Assembly (NCBI RefSeq): GCF_031143425.1
Contig: NC_090451.1
Location: forward strand, 668,608,508 to 668,672,507
Length of the DNA stretch: 64,000 bases
Reading direction: 5' to 3'
DNA from: Pleurodeles waltl
Taxonomy: Eukaryota; Chordata; Amphibia; Caudata; Salamandridae
A model generated the notes under the pieces. The model was not told the origin of the DNA. It saw only the letters and a list, made by a program, of their open reading frames with translations, and made no database searches. Positions 12,915 through 23,722 of this stretch are shown here, one piece after another. A program made the translations under genes and the position numbers. How positions within the stretch are numbered: position 1 is the stretch's first letter; every line of letters begins with the position of its first letter.

Positions 12915-14430
12915 TCAACTGTTAAGGTATCCTGGTGCATAGGGAAGAGGGTGAGGGAACTGCCCTCAATGGGGCCAAATGAAAGAGCCATGTTTTCAGT
13001 TTCTTTCGGAATTCTAGAACTGAACTGGCATCTCTAATGTGGAGGGGGAGATTGTTTAAGGCTTTATGAGCTGGGTGCAAGAAGGTGTGGCCAGCGGCTC
13101 TGGCTCTTTGGATGTGGGGGATGCGGGGGATGTGGGGGAGCAATAGGCCAGCAGATCAAAGGTGACAGGTTTTGTGGATAAGTGCAGACATGGTTTGACA
13201 AGTACATAGGTTCTTGGTTGTGCGTGCTTACGGGCACAAGTAGTTTGAATAGGGGCATTTATGAATGGGGAGGAAGTTGGGTTCTTTGAGATTTGTGGGT
13301 ATATTGGTGCATAGCGGGCATTTGAGTCTGGCCTGGAGTTGCTTGGTAAGTTGTGTGGTGTTTCCGTACTCCAGTTTGGATGATGGTGTTGAGTGGAAGC
13401 AGTCTTGAATATTTTCCTGTGGAGCTTGAGGGTGTGAACGCTAAAGGATGTGATTTCTTTGACTTGGATGGATATTGAGATTTGATTGTTGATCACTATC
13501 CCTAGCTTCCTGATTCACAACAGTTAATAATTCTGAAGGAACAAGACCAAGTACCACAGGGAGGTGTCTTTCCTAAAGGGTTCTACCTCTGTGTTGTTAG
13601 AGTGGAGTTTTAGGCAGTTGGACCACATCCAACGAGCAACTTCTGACATTCAATCAATCAACTTTGTTAGAGTACGTGGGGTGTCACCAGAGAGGGAGAG
13701 GATGGTCTGGATATTGTTGGTGTAAGAGATGAAGTTGAGTTCATCAGTTTGGATTATGATGACTAGTAGGGCTATGTAAACATTGAAGAGTATGGGTCTG
13801 AGATGAACTTTAGGGGGGACACTACCAATCATGTTTGAAGCCGAGGTGGTGTAAGAGGTCAGGATGACAGCTGAGGAGCAAGGTCAAAGAGATTTCCTGT
13901 GGCGTGTGTGGGGTGTTTCACTTGTTGCATAAGTCAGAATATATTCAGGTGTTCAAGGAAGTTGTTGGTATGGCGGTCAGTGTGTTCTTTCAGGTGGAGA
14001 TGATGTTGCAAAGGAGGGTGAAGAAGTTGGAGTTGAGCACAATGGGAGGGGAAGATAGTGTTTTCAAAATCGGCTCTCCATCCAGGTCAGTAGAGTAGGG
14101 CTCTTCCTAGGGATGTGATCCTCAAGATATTGAGTTTGAAAGCCAGGTGTTCATGATGGTCGTATGAGTTTGCTGAGATTAAGGAACAGTGGATATCTTC
14201 CTTGTAGATTATTGCAATTTCTCCTCTAGGTTTGCTGGTTCTGTCCAGTCTTGTGAACTTGTAACCAAAAGGGATGGCTGCAGTTTCCATGTAGATAAGG
14301 GCTATGAGGCCGTGCCCATTTCCTTGTGGATATGTTTAAATCCTAGGTCATTAATTTTGACCAATTCCCTGCACATAAAGGCTCCTAGTCTTATCCATTA
14401 GCTGAATTTGGTCACCTGCCTTGATATTGA
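12915..14430 (-). mobile_element. L2/CR1-like LINE remnant, antisense, internally deleted
   Basis: On the minus strand, pieces of a non-LTR retrotransposon ORF2 occur in the right order. At 14290-14087 an AP-endonuclease block reads IPFGYKFTRLDRTSKPRGEI then AIIYK (family: P.GY...R.DR..RGGG.AIIY). At 13832-13700 an RT block reads LFNVYIALL and, 16 residues after the Tyr-Ile, YTNN in place of YADD. At 13045-12960 the C-terminal signature reads LPLHIRDASSVLEFRKKLKT then WLF. The distance from endonuclease to RT is far too short, so a large internal deletion is present. Stops and frameshifts make it non-functional, and the catalytic YADD is degenerate. Confidence 0.8.
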
Positions 14431-14572
14431 TTACTTGATCCCTGCATTAGTGAGTGGTGTTAAAAAGCCATTATGACTTGAGATGAAGTGTTCATTAGTA
14501 GATTTTCCGCAGGTCAGACTTTAGCTTTGTGTGACGTTTTGATGTTTTTTGCCAGGATTCTTGCTATAAAAT

Positions 14573-14607
14573 AACACATACATACATACATACCTACATA
14601 TATACAT
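14573..14607. repeat. CATA/TACA microsatellite
   Basis: Short (acat)n tract, interrupted by acctacatatata, about 50 bp upstream of the next ARNT exon. Simple sequence with no coding meaning. Confidence 0.85.
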
Positions 14608-14658
14608 AAATTCAGGCTTGGAACAGTAACTTATTATCTGTTTTCCCCTTTTTCATAG

Positions 14659-14764
14659 ATCAGAATAAATCTGTTGTATCCAGCTCGGTGACCGCCAACC
14701 AGCAAATCTTCCCTTCAGGGAACACTTTCACACCAGCACCACGGGTTCCTGTGGAAACCTTCAG
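14659..14764 (+). CDS. ARNT: ARNT coding exon (transactivation region, S/T/P-rich)
   Basis: 106-nt exon after a ccctttttcatag acceptor; donor gtgaga. It completes Asp and encodes QNKSVVSSSVTANQQIFPSG then NTFTPAPRVPVETF and two bases of Arg. It matches ARNT ADQSKGISSSTV.ATQQLFSQGNTFPP.PRP.E.FR, including the invariant GNTF. It lies in the C-terminal activation domain, which is expected to be disordered. Confidence 0.93.
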
Positions 14765-17160
14765 GTGAGAGGGGAGTCATTGTCTTCCCCATTTAGCTCA
14801 GTTATGTACACCCTCTGTTAAACGCCAACAAGTAGTCATTTTAAGTACTTTGACATTCAGTGTTGTGACTAAAACCACATACCGTAACTGCTCCTCTGCT
14901 GATGGATGACATCAGGTGATTGCAGTTATAATTTTTTCCAGCCCTGTGCCTATAGTGCACACACATATTTATCACCTTTCAGTAAGTCTGCACATCTTTT
15001 TCTGATGAGTTGGTTAATACTGCGTGTCCTTAGGTTCGGAAGGAGGTGGCCAGCTCACCAATTTCCTAGCTTTAGTATCACCTGAGAACATCAAATCTGT
15101 AGAATCGCCATTTTAACAAGACTTGTGAATGGTATGAAGTGCTTTTTGTGTGCCATCACATTTCCCCTTGCACTTGAAGCATGCACGTTTGTGGCAATCT
15201 TAAGTAGCATGTGCAAAAAAATGCTATCAATTTACCATCTCCACACCATTGCCATAAAAGTCACTAGCATTAATGGCCTAAAGAAAGGTTTGGTGAACAT
15301 TCTTGACCTGTATACCTTTGAGGCATCTTGCTTACGAGTTTGAGAGCGTTATAAAGTGTTCTAGGGAGGTATCAGCGAAATTCACTAGCATTCACCTGAC
15401 ATCTGCCGGAACTCAGGAGACCTGTCTCGGGAGCGGTATGTAGCTACTGAGAAAAGTTGTGATGGGTAGTGTCATTCATCATTGGTGTCCAGGGAGCACC
15501 TGTGAAAGTGCCCCACAAGTGGATAGCATTGCTTCCGGTAGGCACCTGAAACTGCTGCGTTAGGGTTGATTAACTCTAAACTATGATACAGTAAATAACT
15601 CCGTAAACTTGGTGTTCTCTTTGTGCTGAAGCATCATAAAGTAATACAATTTTAGTTGCGTAGGAAATTGGGCTCGTTCAAATAAAGATGTACCCAGAAA
15701 ACTAGAAATTATTTATCCACTATGACACAATTTATGCTCCATACCTTTGTGTCTGCACCTCCAGGGGCAAGAGTGATTAGTGTCCTGCATCAAGCATTCC
15801 AGCAAAACAATCCCAAAAACCAACTACCCACAAACTGGAACAAGTTGGTGTGTTTGATGTTTACAGGCTGCTTTGTATGTATCAGTCTTGTTAATCGTGA
15901 ATTGGCCTCTGCTGGTAGACGGTCTATAACGGACAGAGACCAGGGCTAACACATTTTAAGGTACCCACATGTCTGAATTTTTTTGTAAAGATAAGGAAAG
16001 GTACCGGAGTAGTGCCTTAGAAACTTACCTCTCAAAATAGGAAAATAACTGTAAGAATTTCCAGCAAGCACAGTCATCCATTGGACTGAGACCACCTGTT
16101 TGAGTGACCAGCCCGTTCACAACTATGATATAGTGTTCAGGTCCAGTCGTGACTTGAACACATAGACCTTCGGTACTGTAAGAGTAAGAGACTCTTGTTA
16201 ACATGAAGTGACCCTGTGGCACATAAACGGGCTCGCTAGGGATACCAGGTTGGAGATCTGGGGAGACAGTGCATATCAGGCTCATATCATCTTTGCAGAA
16301 GGTGACTTTGTAACTCTTCTGTCTGAGGTACTGCTGGTTTATTTCAGTTAAGGCCACATGCCCTGGAAGGCCTCTTTGACTCCTACATTACTGTGCCCTT
16401 GACAACCTCTGTGCAAGCTTTCAACCAGCAAAGTCTTATACTAGTTGTTTATCTGTTCAAGACTTGCCTACCTCCACGCTGAGCAGTTCACATTCCTCAG
16501 CCTTCCCTCTTTAATTGATTCAAATACTTATAACTATTTCCAATTGTCAAGCTGCAAATAAAATACTCTACAAGAATGATAAATCTGGAGTGCTGGGAAT
16601 TCTTTAATTTTACATTGTAGTGTGGTCCGCGTATCCACATCATAGTAAGACTTGCAAAGGAGCCAGTGAACTGAACTTCCCGTTCAGGCTTCTTGGCTCA
16701 GATTTTTTTTCGAAGACAAGTGAAAAGGGAATACTCGGGGGGTGTTTGTTTGAACTTATGCATTTTCAGCCTGTGCTCTGAATCCTTTTCTTTCCCGGAA
16801 CTGGATTTGCATTAAAGATTTACCATGGACACAGAGTAATTTATAATTTTTCTTTCGTCCCCTCTTATCCCCATTACAGGGTCAAGAACTAAACTAAATA
16901 AAAAAATCTATTAAATGCCTACCTTTTCCTTTATGACCACTTATACTGAAACTTTCTATGAGGAATATAAATCTCTATTTAAGCCCTCTCAGGCAATGGG
17001 AATTAAGAAGATCTTTAGAGGTGACTGCTCATAATGGCCAAAGGCAGAGTTTTGGAATCTCTAGATGTCATCAGTAATCCCAAATGAAATTGATGAGGTC
17101 ATGAACAATACATTAGAGATTCAGAGCTGTGATTAGGTAAACCAAATATAACTGGTGAAT
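14765..17160 (+). other. ARNT intron, 5' part
   Basis: Beginning of an 11-kb GT-AG intron. AT-rich sequence without a convincing element. The minus-strand 110-codon open frame at 16025-16357 shows no domain and was not called. Confidence 0.5.
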
Positions 17161-17164
17161 TTTA

Positions 17165-17715
17165 GGGCCCAGATGTATCATTTTTCCAAATAGCGATAAC
17201 CTAATTGCGATTATCTGCGAAGCGCAATTACATAATCTCTATTTGAATGTATGAAGCTCCAGGAGTTTCACTTAGAGATTCCCAATGGCTCGCAAATCGA
17301 CCTACCTCATTAATATTCATGAGGTAGGTCACAATTTGCGACCCATTGTGAATGGCTATAATCACAGGGATGGTGGCCTGCTGGACCCAGCAGACCACCA
17401 TGTCTGTGATTGCTTTTAAAAAGCAATCCTTTTTTTAAATTTTTTTTTTTTTTTTAATGCAGCCCGTTGCCCTTAAAGGAAAAAGGGATGCGTTTAAAAA
17501 AGAAAAATAAAGTTTTTTCTTTTAATTTTTTAAGAGTAGGCAGTGGTCCGTTAAACCACTGTCTGTGCTTAAAAAATGTTTTTGCAAGCATTCACAAAGG
17601 GGAAGGGGTCCCTGAAGGCGTTTGCGAATCGGTTACCATGTACTTGAAGTAGGTAGTAAAATGCGAATGTTGTGCGACGGCATTTGGGTCATAAAACATT
17701 CCTACATACTGCTGC
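17165..17715. repeat. Hairpin-rich repeat, left part (split by solo LTR)
   Basis: A dense row of inverted repeats. Stem CAAATAG/CTATTTG with inner TAATTGCG/CGCAATTA (17187-17245). A long hairpin at 17283-17348 built from CAATGG, TCGCAAAT and the perfect 12-mer GACCTACCTCAT (17299-17310) against ATGAGGTAGGTC (17319-17330). A second hairpin at 17361-17410 (ATCACAG, ATGGTGG and CTGCTG with their complements). GATTGCTTTT/AAAAGCAATC at 17408-17428. CAGTGGT/ACCACTG at 17541-17561. The element continues after the LTR at 20409. Probably a non-autonomous transposon; the family is unknown to me. Confidence 0.65.
17711..17715. repeat. Target-site duplication GCTGC (left) of solo LTR
   Basis: GCTGC directly precedes the LTR 5' end (TGTAAAG) and is repeated exactly at 20404-20408 after the LTR 3' end (CCTACA). 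A 5-bp duplication is normal for Ty3/gypsy integrase. Confidence 0.85.
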
Positions 17716-20403
17716 TGTAAAGAAATGGCTCCCTGTTGCAGTTACCCCCCACTTTTTGCCTGATACTGATGCTGACTTGACTGAGAAGTGTGCTGGGACC
17801 CTGCTAACCAGGCCCCAGCACCAGTGTTCTTTCACCTAAAATGTACCATTGATCCCACAATTGGCACACCCTGGCATCCAGATAAGTCCCTTGTAACTGG
17901 TACCTCTGGTACCAAGGGCCCTGATGCCAGGGAAGGTCTCTAAGGGCTGCAGCATGTATTATGCCACCCTAGAGACCCCTCACTCAGCACAGACCCACTG
18001 CTTACCAGCTTGTGTGTGCTAGTGAGAACAAAATGAGTAAGTCGACATGGCACTCCCCTCAGGGTGCCATGCCAGCCTCTCACTGCCTATGCAGTATAGG
18101 TAAGACACCCCTCTAGCAGGCCTTACAACCCTAAGGCAGGGTGCACTATACCATAGGTGAGGGTACCAGTGCATGAGCACTGTGCCCCTACAGTGTCTAA
18201 GCAAAACCTTAGACATTGTAAGTGCAGGGTAGCCATAAGAGTATATGGTCTGGGAGTCTGTTTTACACGAACTCCACAGCACCATAATGGCTACACTGAA
18301 AACTGGGAAGTTTGGTATCAAACTTCTCAGCACAATAAATGCACACTGATGCCAGTGTACATTTTATTGTAAAATACACCACAGAGGGCACCTTAGAGGT
18401 GCCCCCTGAAACTTAACCAACTATCTGTGTAGGCTGACTGGTTCCAGCAGCCTGCCACACTAGAGACATGTTGCTGGCCCCATGGGGAGAGTGCCTTTGT
18501 CACTCTGAGGCCAGTAACAAAGCCTGCACTGGGTGGAGATGCTAACACCTCCCCCAGGCAGGAGCTGTAACACCTGGCGGTGAGCCTCAAAGGCTCACCC
18601 CTTTGTCACAGCCCAGCAGGGCACTCCAGCTTAGTGGAGTTGCCCGCCCCCTCCGGCCACGGCCCCCACTTTTGGCGGCAAGGCTGGAGGGAACAAAGAA
18701 AGCAACAAGGAGGAGTCACTGGCCAGTCAGGACAGCCCCTAAGGTGTCCTGAGCTGAAGTGACTCTAACTTTTAGAAATCCTCCATCTTGCAGATGGAGG
18801 ATTCCCCCAATAGGGTTAGGATTGTGACCCCCTCCCCTTGGGAGGAGGCACAAAGAGGGTGTACCCACCCTCAGGGCTAGTAGCCATTGGCTACTAACCC
18901 CCCAGACCTAAACACGCCCTTAAATTTAGTATTTAAGGGCTACCCTGAACCCTAGAAAATTAGATTCCTGCAACTACAAGAAGAAGGACTGCCTAGCTGA
19001 AAAACCCCTGCAGAGGAAGACCAGAAGACAACAACTGCTTTGGCTCCAGAAACTCACCGGCCTGTCTCCTGCCTTCCAAAGATCCTGCTCCAGCGACGCC
19101 TTCCAAAGGGACCAGCGACCTCGACATCCTCTGAGGACTGCCCCTGCTTCGAAAAGACAAGAAACTCCCGAGGACAGCGGACCTGCTCCAAGAAAGGCTG
19201 CAACTTTGTTTCCAGCAGCTTTGAAAGAACCCTGCAAGCTCCCCGCAAGAAGCGTGAGACTTGCAACACTGCACCCGGCGACCCCGACTCGGCTGGTGGA
19301 GATCCAACACCTCAGGAGGGACCCCAGGACTACTCTAAGACTGTGAGTACCAAAACCTGTCCCCCCTGAGCCCCCACAGCGCCGCCTGCAGAGGGAATCC
19401 CGAGGCTTCCCCTGACCGCGACTCTTTGAATCCTAAGTCCCGACGCCTGGGAGAGACCCTGCACCCGCAGCCCCCAGGACCTGAAGGACCGAACTTTCAC
19501 TGGAGAAGTGACCCCCAGGAGTCCCTCTCCCTTGCCCAAGTGGAGGTTTCCCCGAGGAACCCCCCCCTTGCCTGCCTGCAGCGCTGAAGAGATCCCGAGA
19601 TCTCTCATAGACTAACATTGCGAACCCGACGCTTGTCTCTACACTGCACCTGGCCGCCCCCGCGCCGCTGAGGGTGAAATTTCTGTGTGGGCTTGTGTCC
19701 CCCCTGGTGCCCTACAAAACCCCCCTGGTCTGCCCTCCGAAGACGCGGGTACTTACCTGCAAGCAGACCGGAACCGGGGCACCCCCTTCTCTCCATTCTA
19801 GCCTATGTGTTTTGGGCACCACTTTGAACTCTGCACCTGACCGGCCCTGAGCTGCTGGTGTGGTGACTTTGGGGTTGCTCTGAACCCCCAACGGTGGGCT
19901 ACCTTGGACCAAGAACTGAACCCTGTAAGTGTCTTACTTACCTGGTAAAACTAACAAAAACTTACCTCCCCCAGGAACTGTGAAAATTGCACTAAGTGTC
20001 CACTTTTAAAGTAGCTATTTGCCAATAACTTGAAAAGTATACATGCAATTGAAATGATTCAAAGTTCCTAATGTACTTACCTGCAATACCTTTCAAACAA
20101 GATATTACATGTTAAATTTGAACCTGTGGTTCTTAAAATAAACTAAGAAAAGATATTTTTCTATACAAAACCTATTGGCTGGATTTGTCTCTGAGTGTGT
20201 GTACCTCATTTATTGTCTATGTGTATGTACAACAAATGCTTAACACTACTCCTTGGATAAGCCTACTGCTCGACCACACTACCACAAAATAGAGCATTAG
20301 TATTATCTATTTTTACCACTATTTTACCTCTAAGGGGAACCCTTGGACTCTGTGCATGCTATTCCTTACTTTGAAATAGCACATACAGAGCCAACTTCCT
20401 ACA
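17716..20403 (+). mobile_element. Solo LTR of the Gmr1-like gypsy family
   Basis: 2,688-bp sequence, TGTAAAGAAATGGCTCC at the start and CAACTTCCTACA at the end. It is clearly homologous, in opposite orientation, to the two LTRs of the full-length element at 31033-41477 along its whole length, but with many more substitutions and small indels. No internal region is attached, and a perfect GCTGC duplication flanks it. This is the expected product of LTR-LTR recombination deleting the coding part. It lies in sense with ARNT, so its promoter-like box and AATAAA could act on the host transcript. The AATAAA lies at 20137-20142. Confidence 0.92.
18930..18937 (+). promoter_or_regulatory. Candidate TATA-like box in the solo LTR
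   Basis: TATTTAAG lies 1.2 kb into the LTR, about 45 bp after an inverted CCAAT (ccattggctacta near 18885). The same box is kept in both LTRs of the full-length copy (complement at 32498-32505). Position and conservation suggest the U3 core promoter. If so, transcription would start near 18960 and R would extend to the AATAAA region near 20140. This is inference only. Confidence 0.4.
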
Positions 20404-20408
20404 GCTGC
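20404..20408. repeat. Target-site duplication GCTGC (right) of solo LTR
   Basis: Exact copy of 17711-17715, abutting the LTR end ACA at 20401-20403. Confidence 0.85.
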
Positions 20409-20540
20409 GATTCGGTATTCAGAAGGGACGTCCTTGACACTCCCCTTACTAATAATAAATCAATATGTAGTCGCAATTCCAATTTGAGATTCGCTAACAT
20501 GTTACCAAATCCAAATTGGAATTCATACATACCAAAACGC
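20409..20540. repeat. Hairpin-rich repeat, right part
   Basis: Continuation of the repeat interrupted by the solo LTR. It carries a perfect 12-bp inverted repeat, AATTCCAATTTG at 20475-20486 against CAAATTGGAATT at 20512-20523. The end (ggaattcatacatacc) resembles, in inverse, the left start (agatgtatcatttttcc), which would fit degraded terminal inverted repeats. Boundaries are approximate. Confidence 0.5.
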
Positions 20541-22259
20541 CCAACCACCAGTGGCTGCCACATACCAGGCCAAATGTCCAAACCACCATGGGTGCCCAGC
20601 TCCTGCTCTGCACACTCAATCTTTGGCTCTCCCCATCTGTCATTTTTTCTACCATTTTGTCTAGCGCACTTCAGTTGTTTATTTTTTTAAGTCTTCGAAA
20701 ATTTAGATTTTTTTTTTTCTTTCAGAAATTGACAGACAAATCCATTACATAAAATGGTGGGCGTAGAGATCAGGGTTTGACTCTCAAATCACGTACAGTC
20801 TTCTATGATTTCTCGTGGCCTGTTACTTAAGTTTTCTATCACCCATACATCGTGTACCACTGCACTTGTGGGTCAGGCACTTATTCTAGTGCTTCCCCTT
20901 TCCTGTGGACATTTGTTTTGCATCTGTGTGAAAGTCGCAATCTGAAATTAAATACTTTTTTGTTTTCAGTTGGTTTCTTAAAAATCGCAATCTGCAGAAA
21001 CTGTCACCAACTAGTCATATTTGTTAAACCCTTTTCAAACACCTGTTTCTCAAAAACTGCTTAACACATTTTCACCAAAGCCACACTTTCTGATTATAAA
21101 AGGTTCTACCTTCATACCAAGTTTGCTGTAAAACTATCAAATTGCTTTTTTACTCAGTCCCATCCTTTTCGCTTTTGCCCCCTGTACAGAGTGCACAATA
21201 TTTAGTATTCCGAAACATTGTTGACTATCATGTTTTATTGCAATTTCTGTGCAAATCTGTTCGGGGAAGGCAAGTAAGAAAGGCCTCTTTTTCGTTAGAA
21301 GAACTTCTCAGACACCGCTACAGAGTGGCAACTACCACTGTGTTTTTAGGTCGAGCCTGCAGGCAGCGCACATGGATTGTCACTTGGCAATCTGTTGTAT
21401 CTATAGGAAAAAAACTCTAAAAGGGACTTTTATCCTGCCCATTACTTACATTCCTTGGTATCATTATCACTCTTCTTTGCGGTCTTCTAATTTGGCAGCA
21501 TCACTTCCTTTTCTTTCTGTGTGGCATGGACCAGTTACAGATTGATTTTGCTTTTTTAGTTTTTATCTGCTGCTTGGGCCGAGTTTCAGCAATTTGTTTT
21601 AGCATTTCTATAGGGGGCAAACTCGACCCAAAGGTATTAGAGCACTTTACATGAGCACTAATTACACTACACAAGTTCACGTTCATATTTAGGGTCGAGC
21701 GCAAAGCGCTCTGTCCCTGGTGTAATCTCTCTGTGGGCTTTTAACCACACCCATGTCACGTCCATAAATTTGGTTGGTTCGTGGGCTTGCCTTTTAAAAT
21801 TTGGTTGATTTAGTTAGTGAAAGGCATGCATACTTAATGCCTTTTCCTGTGTTTAGCCCGCCTCAAACGCACTGGCCAACTACTGAAAACATACAAGGCC
21901 CCATGTTTTCTGTATGGTTTCTGGACTACTTTTTCCCTTTATTTCTTAGGCAGCACCATCTCGCTGGGCAGTATTCGAGTGATTTGCATGACAACAACCC
22001 TGTTACATGGATATTTGCACTTTTGCAGGTTACATGGATAATTGTACTTTTGACAATATGTTTCACGCAAGCAAACTTCTGTTTCTTTTTGTGTGTCTGC
22101 TTTGCGCTCATGGTGGCCGTCGGCACACTTATGTGGAACTGTTTAACTTTTCATTTTCAGATTATGTGGCAAGAAAAGTCTAACTAGGGGTTTACATCGC
22201 TAATAGCTTTAACTCAAGCAAATGCGAGACCCGTTGTATTGCAAATGTTTTTTTTTTAA

Positions 22260-22310
22260 AGTCACTGGGAGATTAAGTGATTTGGCCAGAATCCCAGAGT
22301 GTTGGGCCAA
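22260..22310 (+). repeat. Possible MIR/L2-type SINE core scrap
   Basis: The segment gggagattaagtgatttggccagaatcccagagtg resembles the MIR/L2 3' core 'gaggttaagtgacttgccca..gtcacacagc'. Short and weak; only a profile search can settle it. Confidence 0.3.
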
Positions 22311-23637
22311 CGCCACCCCTGCTTGTTTTAATTAGTCATTTCCAAAAGTATGGGAACTACATAGGTACCTACCTCTTAAAAGGCTGCAGTACAAATCCAC
22401 AAGAACATTTCTAAATAAATCTAGTGTGAAATTCATCAGCAGACTGTTGTCTAAAGTGCTTGGTGCACTGCATCACCACAAGGAGGAGGAGACCGACCCA
22501 GCAGCAGCCTCTCTGCAAATATATTTCTCCGCTACTTTTGTGTTTTTTCTAATGAGTGATGTATCTAATTACCCTTGTGACATGACTTTTATCTTGTTGG
22601 ATCGGTGAGGCGGCAACACGTCACAACAGTAATTTTGAGCGCTCTAAAGTATTAGATTTTGTTCTTCCATTTGAAAGGCAGCACTGACGTTATGCTTTGG
22701 AAACGTGTGCCCTTTGACTTGTATGTGTTGTAATGTGTCAAGTAAAAATAGCTTTTTTGAGACATTTATCACACACAAAACAACTATTTCAATGTAAAGT
22801 CTTCTATAAAAGGTGTAGCATCTACTGACCGCAGTGATTTGTTAATTCCCATCGTTACATAGTGAATAATATGCACATTTGGGGACAAAGTTATTAATAT
22901 TTTGAAAATGTCCTAATTGTTGCAGAGCTGCTGCTAAAATAGTTTGTAATTCTGACAAATTTGACAATTTGTTTTCGATGTGCATGCATCAACACGAAAG
23001 CGAAGACCCCATAAAAAAATCCTTATTTGGAATGTACGCTGTAATTCACTGTGACAGCTTATAAATGTGTGCCGATTCCTTAAAACGGAATACAGTTAGG
23101 TAGCATTCGCTGTTCAATACTTCATTCCCAGCTTAAAAATACTGCCCATGAGAGAACATGCTGCTAGATCATGTCCACCTTTTCAGGTCACTAGAAATGG
23201 ACTGAATAATGAACAAGGGATCTGATCGTTTTACTGATTGCGGTTAGAAGTGATAACACTTATCCGATAACTATCTTACTGGGAAAAAAACACATTTTAA
23301 CAGTGTTTGTCGAGATTGAGTTGCACAATTTATGTATGAAACAATATGATCTTCAGAAGGTGCAACAAGAGATTCGCAGTTATTATGCAAGGCTGGAATC
23401 TCTGTTATGCATGGTTCACTTTACTACTGAAGCAGGGTAGTAAAGAAAAACAAGCATTGGCAAAGCCAGTAGGTCATACCTATTTGAATTATTTGCTTTG
23501 GCGATGTTTTGTAACTCTGCAGTACATCAACTTTGCAGAGCAGCTAAAACTATTTTAAGAAAGCGCTATGATTCAGCAGTCTTTTATAAGTGCATTAGCA
23601 CTGGATGCACCAGACTTTTCTTAATTATTATTTTCAG

Positions 23638-23722
23638 CCATGGCGTACAGCAGCCACGCTGCTATGGCTACTAATCATTGCCAGAGTTGGCAATGCCATT
23701 GCTGTACAGCATGATTTAAAGG
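23638..23722. repeat. Imperfect foldback with cagcagccacgctgct motif
   Basis: Imperfect inverted repeat: catggcgtacagcagcc at the left, gccattgctgtacagcatg at the right, with an inner ATTGCCA gag TTGGCAAT stem. The motif cagcagccacgctg also occurs beside the two minisatellite arrays at 54466 and 59964, so this may be a diverged member of the same repeat family. Confidence 0.45.

Larger units (their letters stand above)
12657..14658 (+). other. ARNT intron, 2.0 kb, mostly a LINE remnant
   Basis: GT-AG intron (gtgaga ... tttcatag). Most of it is the antisense L2-like LINE fragment listed separately, followed by a short CATA microsatellite close to the acceptor. Confidence 0.7.

Noticed and set aside
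16025..16357. 110-codon minus-strand open frame in an ARNT intron
   Set aside because: No recognisable motif, no supporting splice or promoter context, and length possible by chance in 64 kb.
18019..18333. 104-codon frame antisense within the LTR, similar in all three copies
   Set aside because: No domain, wrong strand for the element, and amino-acid changes track ordinary nucleotide divergence.
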